This document shows positions 18,657 through 26,152 of a stretch of 64,000 nt of DNA, in pieces. The stretch's first letter is position 1. Each line of letters begins with the position of its first letter. The notes under the pieces are model-generated. The model searched no databases and was not told where the DNA came from. It saw nothing but the letters and a program-made list of their open reading frames with translations. Position numbers and translations under genes: made by a program. Source of the stretch: CBDCZY01 sp965224745 (lineage in GTDB: Bacteria; Pseudomonadota; Gammaproteobacteria; Methylococcales; Methylomonadaceae); assembly GCA_965224745.1 (NCBI GenBank), contig CBDCZY010000001.1, positions 710,543 through 774,542 of the forward strand. Direction: 5' to 3'.

Positions 18657-19481
18657 TCAATTTTCCAAAACGTCTGTGACAATCCGCTTCAGTTCTTGTG
18701 GATTAAAAGGCTTACTGCAGATTGCGCTAACGCCGGCTTTGCGAATTTCATTTAAAAGAGATTTATCTGTTTCACTGGTGATCAATATAATTGGAAGTAA
18801 GGTATTTCCAAGATCCTTTCGAATATGTTCCGTCAATTGTTGGCCATTCATTCCAGGCATATATAAATCAGTCAGTATAATATCCAGTTTTAGTTGATCT
18901 TCGATCAGGTCTAATGCATCTTGTCCGCTATGCACGATGGTAAAATTAGAAAGGCCTATATTTTCTAATGTTTTACTTAGGTGTTTACAAGCTAGGGGAC
19001 TATCGTCAACGATCAAGATATTTAAATCATCTGGGTCGTAACTGTCAAAAACGATTTCATCTGTTTCGATCAATTGTACCGCTGTTGCTAACGCTTTACT
19101 AAGATCATTCTCGGTAAAAGGTTTTGGCAGCATAGCCGCCACACCAGCTTGCTTAATCGGATCTAGTAATCCGAAATGATGCTCGCTAGAAATCAAAATA
19201 AAAGGTATGTTATCGCGAGGTTCGTCTAGATGCCGCAAGGATGTGATGACCTCAGTTGCAGTCATATCACTTAAGTACATACTACTGACAATTAAGTCGG
19301 GTGGATATTTGTCAATCGTTTTTAGTGCTTCTTGCCCCAATATGACAATTTCTATATTTTGTACGCCTTGGTTTTGTAAAGCATGTTCAATAATTTTAGC
19401 CTGAGTATTTGATGGCTCGATGAGCAAAACTGAAAGATCAGAAATTGCGAAAGTTTCCACTGATTTAGCTCCGTAAAACAT
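18657..19481 (-). CDS. Response regulator with two receiver domains, the first degenerate
   Basis: Two CheY-like domains fill the protein and there is no output domain. The second (about residues 148-274) has the acidic pair (IVDDS), the phospho-acceptor Asp (ILTDLYMPGMNG) and the lysine (SKPF). The first (about 16-140) has IEP in place of the acidic pair and VSSMYLSDM where the acceptor Asp is expected, leaving Ser67 there, while the lysine (LPKPF) is kept. It is therefore a pseudo-receiver. It is convergent with the MCP-rhodanese gene, 33 bases apart, and is the most plausible signalling partner in the window. The function is inferred. Confidence 0.85.
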   Translation of the reverse strand: MFYGAKSVETFAISDLSVLLIEPSNTQAKIIEHALQNQGVQNIEIVILGQEALKTIDKYPPDLIVSSMYLSDMTATEVITSLRHLDEPRDNIPFILISSEHHFGLLDPIKQAGVAAMLPKPFTENDLSKALATAVQLIETDEIVFDSYDPDDLNILIVDDSPLACKHLSKTLENIGLSNFTIVHSGQDALDLIEDQLKLDIILTDLYMPGMNGQQLTEHIRKDLGNTLLPIILITSETDKSLLNEIRKAGVSAICSKPFNPQELKRIVTDVLEN

Positions 19482-19511
19482 AGAGTACTGTGATTCTAAC
19501 TATAGTTTAAT

Positions 19512-20225
19512 TCAAGGTTGCTGCCTTCTTTTTTTGGCATACATATCGATAAAACCATGGCGGTTAGGCATCTTGATGTTGGTTAAAGTTTTACCATCCA
19601 AAACAACATCTTTTTCAATGATATGATTGAGATACAGCAAGTAGGCTGTAACGGCATAAATTTGTCCAGACGTTAATGAGCCAGGCGCATCCATAGGCAT
19701 GGCTCGACTAATGAAGTCAAACAGCGTGGTCGCATAAGGCCAATAGGTTCCAATTGTTTTATCCGGCGGATCATCGGTCAATGAGTGATGAGCACCCGCC
19801 AGCTCTTCTGCGCTGTCACCTTGACCATTTTCGCCATGACAAGACAAACATTGGTTGAGGTAAATCTTTTGCCCTTCAGCAGTCGATCCACTGCCTTCTG
19901 GTAAGCCGGTGCCGTCAGGGAAAATACTTAAATTCCAGCTTTTAACGATGCCAGGATCTGGTTTGTGACCTAAATTTGGACCTGGATCTGACACGGCAAT
20001 AATAGGGTTGACACCCACGAACAATAATCCAAAATAGATAAGCAACACTTTAAGGAGCGAGGATTTAATAATATCCGCATCTTGACTTGTCTTTTTGTCC
20101 GTCTTCCACGTTGTAGAAACAGTTGCGTAGCGTGCTATGCGCCTGTTTCTACGCCTTGAATACGAACAAAAATCCTGCGCCAAACTTCCGGATATTATTA
20201 AATCCTCGCTCCTAAGCATAGACAT
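19512..20225 (-). CDS. soxD: SoxD-like c-type cytochrome subunit of sulfite dehydrogenase, N-terminally extended by a repeat insertion
   Basis: Periplasmic monoheme cytochrome c expected to take electrons from the SoxC-like molybdenum subunit. The heme site is CLSCH, and the tail reads IKMPNRHGFIDMYAKK as in SoxD-type proteins. The start codon overlaps the soxC end by 14 bases. After MSM, 54 codons derived from a 159-bp palindromic element plus its 3-bp target duplication are inserted in frame. Removing them restores MSMLKVLLIYFGLLFVGV, a normal signal peptide with cleavage near IIA. The present protein carries an Arg-rich extension (SRRRNRR) before the hydrophobic core. Export may be impaired, or translation may restart at the GTG or TTG just before the core. 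Confidence 0.88.
   Translation of the reverse strand: MSMLRSEDLIISGSLAQDFCSYSRRRNRRIARYATVSTTWKTDKKTSQDADIIKSSLLKVLLIYFGLLFVGVNPIIAVSDPGPNLGHKPDPGIVKSWNLSIFPDGTGLPEGSGSTAEGQKIYLNQCLSCHGENGQGDSAEELAGAHHSLTDDPPDKTIGTYWPYATTLFDFISRAMPMDAPGSLTSGQIYAVTAYLLYLNHIIEKDVVLDGKTLTNIKMPNRHGFIDMYAKKRRQQP
20054..20212. repeat. 159-bp palindromic MITE-like element, copy 1, inside soxD
   Basis: Perfect 23-bp terminal inverted repeats (20054-20076 and 20190-20212, outermost bases GGAGCGAGG) flank a central hairpin (GTAGAAACAG paired with CTGTTTCTAC). TAA at 20051-20053 and at 20213-20215 is the probable 3-bp target duplication. The same 159 bp occurs at 59881-61799, split by an insertion sequence, with 3 substitutions. 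The length is a multiple of three and one frame on the minus strand has no stop. The element has no transposase gene of its own. Confidence 0.88.
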
Positions 20226-21486
20226 GACTGATTTCTCCTTGCGAAGAGACCGACCAACTTACAATGGCATTATAGTGAAAATAGCCATATTGCCCTTTTT
20301 GTTGAATTAAAACTGGGCGCTCAGGTTGGATATATCCTGATTCATCAGTCGCCCGGCTTTTGATGATAGCGGGGCGTCCATCCCATTGCCAGGGAATGCG
20401 AAATCGGGTGAAACATTTATCGAGAATCGGTGCTTGCAATTCTGCTTTAGCCCAACTCAAGCCGCTATCCGCCGATACCTCGACATGACGAATCTTGCCT
20501 GCACCGCTCCAGGCCAGCCCGTTGATCTGATAAAGCCCGGGGTGCGTTAATCTTTGGCCAAAGGATGGCTTTGTAATTAACGACTTAGCCTGCATTGGAA
20601 AACTAAATTGCTGCGCTTTGCCAGAAGGTAAAAGTTCGGTATATTTGGCTGTTTCATTACGCGACATAACCGGACGGTCAGAAATATGTATGCGTCTTAG
20701 CCATTTGATATGCAGTATTCCTTCCCAGCCCGGGACGATGAGACGTACAGGGTAGCCATTTTCCGGGCGCAGGCGCTCACCATTTTGATACAAGGCTAGC
20801 AAAACATCGTCCATGGCTTTTTCAATGGGGATGCTAATGTTGATGGCTGCTGCGTCAGCCCCTTCAGCGATTATCCAAAAAGCTTTTTTCCTTAATTGAG
20901 CTTCGTTCAAAAGAAGCTTCAGTGGAATACCGGTCCATTCACTGCAAGATACCATGCCATGGACATAGCCGACCGGCGTTTGGATTGGGTCGCTACGCCA
21001 ACCCGCATTGCTATTGCCGCCACATTCGATGAAGCAGAGCTTGGATTGCATGGGATAACGTAATAAATCATCCAAAGAAAAAATGAGCGGGTTCTTGACT
21101 AAACCATGAATTAAAAGCTGATGTTGCTTGGGGTCGATTTGAGGAACCCCGTTATGGTGCCTTTCGAAGTGTAATCCGTTTGGGGTAATAATTCCTTCGA
21201 GATCTTGTAAGGGCGTCCAGGACACACCATTGCCAGGCGTCATACTATTTGCCATGGTCCAGCGAATGGTTTTTTTCTCATGTTCGGAGGGCATGCCATA
21301 GTTAGAAAATGGTTTGCCGGGAGTCCGCATCCAATCGGGTTTTGATGTCAGGTTGGATAGAATGGGTGTTTTCGCCAGAGCCGATGAAGGTAGTGCTGTA
21401 GCCACAGAAAACAGCAATCCTTGTTTTAAAAACAAACGCCTGTCCAAGAGGCCACCGCCGGCTACCGGTTCAAGATTCGTTTTCAT
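20212..21486 (-). CDS. soxC: SoxC-like molybdopterin sulfite dehydrogenase, Tat-exported
   Basis: Periplasmic molybdenum enzyme of the sulfite oxidase family. A twin-arginine signal (DRRLFLKQGLLFSVATALPSSALA) is present. The molybdenum-ligating cysteine is in FIECGGNSNAGW, and the Mo-co dimerisation domain covers the last third (HVEVSADSGLSWAKAEL). At 424 residues it has SoxC length. With the adjacent cytochrome it should oxidise sulfite, or a Sox-bound sulfur intermediate, to sulfate. The rest of the sox set is not in the window, so a stand-alone SorAB-like role is an alternative. The stop codon is now TAG, its last base supplied by the inserted repeat; before insertion it would have been TAA. 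Confidence 0.9.
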   Translation of the reverse strand: MKTNLEPVAGGGLLDRRLFLKQGLLFSVATALPSSALAKTPILSNLTSKPDWMRTPGKPFSNYGMPSEHEKKTIRWTMANSMTPGNGVSWTPLQDLEGIITPNGLHFERHHNGVPQIDPKQHQLLIHGLVKNPLIFSLDDLLRYPMQSKLCFIECGGNSNAGWRSDPIQTPVGYVHGMVSCSEWTGIPLKLLLNEAQLRKKAFWIIAEGADAAAINISIPIEKAMDDVLLALYQNGERLRPENGYPVRLIVPGWEGILHIKWLRRIHISDRPVMSRNETAKYTELLPSGKAQQFSFPMQAKSLITKPSFGQRLTHPGLYQINGLAWSGAGKIRHVEVSADSGLSWAKAELQAPILDKCFTRFRIPWQWDGRPAIIKSRATDESGYIQPERPVLIQQKGQYGYFHYNAIVSWSVSSQGEISHVYA

Positions 21487-21623
21487 AGCTGTTTTACTTA
21501 CCCTGGTAAATCATTGCGAACAGAAAATGTTTACGACTGACCCTGATCGTACCATGGCATGAGGGTGTTAAGGAGCGAGATGATGGTTTTCTTGTTAGAG
21601 GCATTGTACTAAGTTTTCTGTTT

Positions 21624-22268
21624 TCAAAAAAACTCGACACGATGGCCACCAATCTTTCGATGGGGTATCCATAGACTTAAGTCGGCTGAATAAGTCTGAT
21701 TCGGTTCGATTTCTGAGTCATCTGGTGAGAGTTGGTATTCATCAGGGTCAAAAATTCTTTCGGCGATAATTGCTCCCTTGAAATCGATTAATGATAACTT
21801 AATTGAAGGTGCACTTTGCGCTAATGGTGCATGGTTGTTTAATTTTATTGCCAGTAAATATTTGTTACTGGCTAGTGGTAATAAAGAACTTTTAGTTATT
21901 TTAAGCTTATGGATTTGTTTAAAAGGAGGCAGATGACAATGTAAAATTTTGCAAGGGCCATTAACCCAAATTCTGACAGAGGGGTTATTAAGCCAAGATT
22001 GCTGTTTAAAATAGATAATCTGAATCATCAATAACCACAAAACTATTATTGTCCCTAAACCCCATAGCCATGTTGGTATTGCAAACGGTGCTTTCTTTCG
22101 TATTCTTAATGGGTCTTTTTTTAACTCGGGGGGAAGGTTAGCGCACAGATGTTGTAATGTATCAAAACTAGCTGAGCAGTGAGAACAATTGATAACTGAA
22201 TTCTCTGCATGTAACTGCTTGGTAGTGACTGTTAACGTTCTAAAACAAACTGGACATTCTGTGTGCAT
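21624..22268 (-). CDS. Zinc-ribbon DUF3426 membrane protein
   Basis: An N-terminal MJ0042-type zinc ribbon with cysteines 5, 8, 28 and 31 (CPVC and CSHC pairs) is followed by a basic linker. One membrane span (about residues 66-87) and a C-terminal DUF3426 domain of about 110 residues follow. The function of the family is unknown. In many gammaproteobacteria it lies next to prmA, and here it starts 9 bases after prmA, so the two are cotranscribed. At 214 residues it is somewhat short for the family. Confidence 0.82.
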   Translation of the reverse strand: MHTECPVCFRTLTVTTKQLHAENSVINCSHCSASFDTLQHLCANLPPELKKDPLRIRKKAPFAIPTWLWGLGTIIVLWLLMIQIIYFKQQSWLNNPSVRIWVNGPCKILHCHLPPFKQIHKLKITKSSLLPLASNKYLLAIKLNNHAPLAQSAPSIKLSLIDFKGAIIAERIFDPDEYQLSPDDSEIEPNQTYSADLSLWIPHRKIGGHRVEFF

Positions 22269-22277
22269 GGCTGTGTC

Positions 22278-23156
22278 CTAATATTTTGTGCCATCTATTC
22301 GACACCAGTTTTTTTGTATGGCAGGTTGATCAATCAGGAAATCAGACTGATAAGCCTGCACAACATCGTAACTTTGATCTGCCAAAATACCCGAAAGGAT
22401 CAAGTTACCAGAAGGCATTACACTTTGGGATAGCTTTGGTTGTAACTTGATTAGTGGGTTAGCCAGAATATTGGCGATAACGATGTCTGCTTGTTGCTGG
22501 GTGAATTGTTCGGGTAGATAGCAACTTAACCTATCGAAGACTGCGTTTTTTTTTGCATTTTCCTGAGTTGCTGTGAGCGCTTGTGGGTCAATATCAATCG
22601 CAAAAGCTTGTTTAGCGCCTAGCAGTAGCGCAGCAATGGCTAATATACCGGATCCACATCCAAAATCGGTAACTATTTTATTTTCAACATTATTCGCCGC
22701 CAACCACTCCAGGCATAACGATGTTGTCGGGTGGGTGCCGGTGCCAAAAGCAAGCCCTGGGTCCATAAGTAAACAGATCTGGCCGCCATCATTTTTGTCC
22801 TCACCCGTTGGACAAACCCAAAGTCGATTGCCAAACAACATTGGTTTGAAATGATCTTTCCAGGCTAGTTCCCAACGTTCGTCTGCAATAAGCTGGCTAT
22901 CCCAGTCAGTTAAAACATCTTTACCTAACTGAAAATTAAGAAAGTTAAGAATACCATCCAAATCGGTTGAAAGATCAAACAAACCTATTACTTTTGTATA
23001 TGGCCAGATACGTGTTTCTCCGATATCAGGTTCATAGACAGGTTGGTTTCCGGCGTCCATAAATGTCACCGAAAGAGCGCCTAGCGATGAAAACAAGTCG
23101 CTGATTAAAGCGGCAGATGTTTCCTTCGAAGTAACAGATAATTGATTCCAAGCCAT
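22278..23156 (-). CDS. prmA: Ribosomal protein L11 methyltransferase
   Basis: Trimethylates ribosomal protein L11 using S-adenosylmethionine. The SAM-binding domain shows VTDFGCGSGILAIAALLLGAK, then AIDIDPQAL and the catalytic-region motif ADIVIANILANPL. The GTGTHPTTSLCLEWL motif just before it is typical of PrmA. Length (292 residues) is normal. It follows accC by 55 bases, in the common accB-accC-prmA order. Confidence 0.96.
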   Translation of the reverse strand: MAWNQLSVTSKETSAALISDLFSSLGALSVTFMDAGNQPVYEPDIGETRIWPYTKVIGLFDLSTDLDGILNFLNFQLGKDVLTDWDSQLIADERWELAWKDHFKPMLFGNRLWVCPTGEDKNDGGQICLLMDPGLAFGTGTHPTTSLCLEWLAANNVENKIVTDFGCGSGILAIAALLLGAKQAFAIDIDPQALTATQENAKKNAVFDRLSCYLPEQFTQQQADIVIANILANPLIKLQPKLSQSVMPSGNLILSGILADQSYDVVQAYQSDFLIDQPAIQKNWCRIDGTKY

Positions 23157-23211
23157 GTTGCTTGTGGAGCAATTTTTATGCAGTCTGAACTTGCCTTGTA
23201 AGCTTGTAAGA

Positions 23212-24555
23212 TCATTCCAGGCCTAGTTTTTTTTCTAAGTAATGGATGTTTTGAGAACCTTTTATAAATGCACTGTCTTCCATTATGTTTTTTTGCAGAG
23301 GAATATTAGTTTTAATGCCTTCTATCACCATTTCTGTCAGGGCATTATTCATTTTTGCGATGGCACTTTCTCGTGTCATGCCGTGCGCTATGACTTTACC
23401 GATCATTGAATCATAGTACGGTGGTACGTTGTAACCATTGTAAATATGGGTGTCGCAGCGAATACCGGGACCTCCTGACATGTGAAATTGATCTATCACA
23501 CCAGGGCAGGGCATAAAAGTTTTGGCATCTTCTGCATTGATTCTACACTCGATGGCATGACCATAGAGTTTTACATCATTTTGGGTAAAGGATAGTGGGT
23601 TGCCTGCAGCGATCCACAGTTGTTCCACAACGATGTCGATACCCGTCACCATCTCGGTCACCGGATGTTCGACTTGTACCCGGGTGTTCATTTCAATAAA
23701 AAAGAATTCGCCATTCTCATACAAGAATTCAAAAGTCCCCGCTCCCAGGTAACCTATTTCTTTACAGGCCTGCACACAACGATGACCCATCTCGGTGCGT
23801 TGCTGCTCGGTAATGCCAGGTGCAGGGGCTTCCTCGACAACCTTTTGATGGCGGCGCTGCATTGAACAGTCCCGTTCACCTAAATGCACAGCGTTTCCGT
23901 GCGAATCTGCAATGACTTGAAATTCTATGTGTCTGGGTTGCTCAAGAAATTTCTCCATGTAGACGATATCGTTACCAAACGCATTGGCAGCTTCAATTTT
24001 AGTCATTGAAATGGAGTTGGAAAGTGCGGCTTCGGTATGGACGACCCTCATGCCACGTCCACCGCCACCGCCAGATGCTTTGATGATTATCGGGTAACCT
24101 ATTTCAGCGGCAATTTTATGATTTGCCTTGTCATCATCTGTAAGAGGTTCACCAGAACCCGGGACACAAGGTATGCCAGCCGCCAGCATCGCTTTTTTTG
24201 CGGCAATCTTATCTCCCATCGTGCGAATGGTATCAGCATTTGGCCCGATAAAAACAAAACCACTTTGTTGGACTTTTTCGGCAAAATCGGCGTTTTCTGA
24301 TAAAAAGCCATAACCGGGATGAATGGCCTCGGCATCAGTGACTTCTGCGGCACTAATGATGGCTGGAATATTGAGGTAACTATCTTGCGAAGCTGCGGGG
24401 CCAATACAAACCGATTCGTCAGCCAGTCGGACGTGTTTCAGATCTCTATCTGCTTCAGAATGAACAGCGACCGCTTTGATGCCTAATTCACGGCATGCGC
24501 GCAAAATACGTAAAGCAATTTCGCCTCGGTTAGCGATGAGGATTTTATCGAACAT
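23212..24555 (-). CDS. accC: Acetyl-CoA carboxylase, biotin carboxylase subunit
   Basis: Carboxylates the biotin of AccB with bicarbonate and ATP in the first step of fatty acid synthesis. The start FDKILIANRGEIALRILRA, the glycine-rich ATP-grasp loop (KASGGGGGRGMR), the metal site FIEMNTRVQVEHPVTEMVTG and the C-terminal RINAEDA are all present. Its 447 residues fit exactly. It lies 37 bases after accB. Confidence 0.98.
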   Translation of the reverse strand: MFDKILIANRGEIALRILRACRELGIKAVAVHSEADRDLKHVRLADESVCIGPAASQDSYLNIPAIISAAEVTDAEAIHPGYGFLSENADFAEKVQQSGFVFIGPNADTIRTMGDKIAAKKAMLAAGIPCVPGSGEPLTDDDKANHKIAAEIGYPIIIKASGGGGGRGMRVVHTEAALSNSISMTKIEAANAFGNDIVYMEKFLEQPRHIEFQVIADSHGNAVHLGERDCSMQRRHQKVVEEAPAPGITEQQRTEMGHRCVQACKEIGYLGAGTFEFLYENGEFFFIEMNTRVQVEHPVTEMVTGIDIVVEQLWIAAGNPLSFTQNDVKLYGHAIECRINAEDAKTFMPCPGVIDQFHMSGGPGIRCDTHIYNGYNVPPYYDSMIGKVIAHGMTRESAIAKMNNALTEMVIEGIKTNIPLQKNIMEDSAFIKGSQNIHYLEKKLGLE

Positions 24556-24592
24556 GTTGCACCATTAAATAAATCAGAAAGATGAAAATACG

Positions 24593-25048
24593 TTATTCAA
24601 TGATGAATAACGGCTGGTTATATTCAACCGGTTGTGTATTTTCAACAAGAATTTTAACGATGGTGCCACTGTGGTCGGCTTCGATCTGGTTGAGAATTTT
24701 CATCGCTTCGATAATGCAGATAGTATCACCGACTTCGACGTGCATCCCAATATCAACAAAAGGTTTGGAACCGGGCGAGGCTGCTCTATAGTATGTACCG
24801 ACCATGGGTGATTTTACCACGTGGCCACTGATGTTATCGTCTGCTGCCTCATTAACAGCGTCCTCTGAGGGCGCTTTGGCGTTTGTCTGAATGAGAGCAG
24901 GGTTTGGAGGTGTATAAATGGGTGCCGGGGGCTGTAAACTTGAATAGCGGTTTATACGAACCGATTCTTCCCCTTCTTTTATTTCCAGTTCCGCGATATC
25001 TGATTCTTCAATTAATTCTATGAGTTTTTTTATTTTTCTAATGTCCAT
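24593..25048 (-). CDS. accB: Acetyl-CoA carboxylase biotin carboxyl carrier protein
   Basis: Carries biotin between the carboxylase and transferase subunits. The biotinyl lysine is in IIEAMKILNQIEAD. The N-terminal dimerisation segment (IRKIKKLIELIEESDIAELEI) is followed by an Ala/Pro-rich linker and the C-terminal biotinyl domain. The start overlaps the end of aroQ by 11 bases. Confidence 0.97.
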   Translation of the reverse strand: MDIRKIKKLIELIEESDIAELEIKEGEESVRINRYSSLQPPAPIYTPPNPALIQTNAKAPSEDAVNEAADDNISGHVVKSPMVGTYYRAASPGSKPFVDIGMHVEVGDTICIIEAMKILNQIEADHSGTIVKILVENTQPVEYNQPLFIIE

Positions 25049-25496
25049 TTGGGTCTAGGTCTCTACAGGTTTTAATGGCAGCTTGTAGTGCAAGTTCGTA
25101 CCCCAGTGGGCCGAATCCACTAATAACACCTTGTGCTATATCCGATAAATAAGAGTGGCTGCGAAAAGTCTCTCTGGAATGAATATTGGACAGGTGTACC
25201 TCAATAAAAGGGATTTTGGTAGCAAGGAAAGCATCCCTTATGGCAATGCTGGTATGCGTGTAAGCTGCTGGATTGATGATAATAACCTTTACGCCTTGTT
25301 CGTAATTAGCGTGTATGGTGTCAATAATTTCGTTTTCGGCATTACTTTGATAGAAAAATAAACGATGGCCCAAATCGTCTGTAATCGATTCTAGTGTTTC
25401 TTGAATATCTGTTAAGCGTTGATTACCGTACAAGCCAGGCTCTCTAATGCCAAGCATATTCAAATTGGGTCCATTAATGACGCTGATTGTTGTCAT
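25038..25496 (-). CDS. aroQ: Type II 3-dehydroquinate dehydratase
   Basis: Third step of the shikimate pathway. The family start (ISVINGPNLNMLGIREPGLYG), the active-site segment IINPAAYTHTSIAIRDA and the EVHLSNIHSRE motif are present. Its 152 residues match the dodecameric type II enzymes. It is the first gene of an aroQ-accB-accC-prmA-DUF3426 operon, whose promoter should lie in the AT-rich 25497-25624 stretch. Confidence 0.97.
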   Translation of the reverse strand: MTTISVINGPNLNMLGIREPGLYGNQRLTDIQETLESITDDLGHRLFFYQSNAENEIIDTIHANYEQGVKVIIINPAAYTHTSIAIRDAFLATKIPFIEVHLSNIHSRETFRSHSYLSDIAQGVISGFGPLGYELALQAAIKTCRDLDPNGH

Positions 25497-25624
25497 TGTA
25501 AATAATATTACGTTGCTTCTGACAGTGGAATAAGTGAATTTTGCCTAATTTTTTATAAAATGTCTAGAAACTTAAAATTTAGGACCTTTTCGAAGCAAGA
25601 TCGAAGCTTTTTGTGTATTTTATG

Positions 25625-26152
25625 CTAAGTGCGATTTTTTTGTAATAGCGGAATAACAACTTTTTTTATCTCGGCCGGGGTGAATGCACCAAGCTGGCGT
25701 GCAACGATATTGTTTTCTCGATCTATTACGACACTGAAGGGTACCGAGCTGACTACATTCCCCATCTTTTTGGACAGCATGACACCGTCTTGATCGCCTA
25801 TTAATATTGGGTAATTGATGCTGTTGGCTTTTACAAAGTCTGTAACAGTTTCCACTTCCTCAAGCGCTATACCAATAAACTGCAGACCTTGGGATCCCAT
25901 TTGCTGCTGTAATGCGACAAAATCAGGTATTTCTTTAAGACATGGTGGACACCAGGTTGCCCAAAAGTTGATAACTAAAACCTTACCTTTCCATTCTTCG
26001 ATATTTCTTTTTTGACCTGTCAGGTCAGGTAAAGAAAAACTTGGGAGTTGTTGTTTCTCAGCAGCAAAGGATAAATCGGCATAACGCGCATACCAACCTG
26101 CTGTTAAAGCTATCAGTCCTGTGAGAAAAATAAAAAGGCGGGTTCGAGTCAT
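25625..26152 (-). CDS. TlpA-family thiol:disulfide oxidoreductase
   Basis: Membrane-anchored periplasmic thioredoxin-fold protein. A single N-terminal hydrophobic segment (FIFLTGLIALTAGWYA) is followed by a thioredoxin domain with the redox site WATWCPPC and the cis-proline loop SVPFSVV. Its start overlaps the dsbD stop by 4 bases, so the two are cotranscribed and DsbD is its likely reductant. TlpA-type proteins often act in cytochrome c maturation or reduce specific periplasmic disulfides; the target here is unknown. Confidence 0.9.
   Translation of the reverse strand: MTRTRLFIFLTGLIALTAGWYARYADLSFAAEKQQLPSFSLPDLTGQKRNIEEWKGKVLVINFWATWCPPCLKEIPDFVALQQQMGSQGLQFIGIALEEVETVTDFVKANSINYPILIGDQDGVMLSKKMGNVVSSVPFSVVIDRENNIVARQLGAFTPAEIKKVVIPLLQKNRT

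Noticed and set aside
21568..21580. TTAAGGAGCGAG, resembling the end of the 159-bp palindromic element
   Set aside because: The match stops after GGAGCGAG and there is no partner repeat within reach. It is short enough to be chance.
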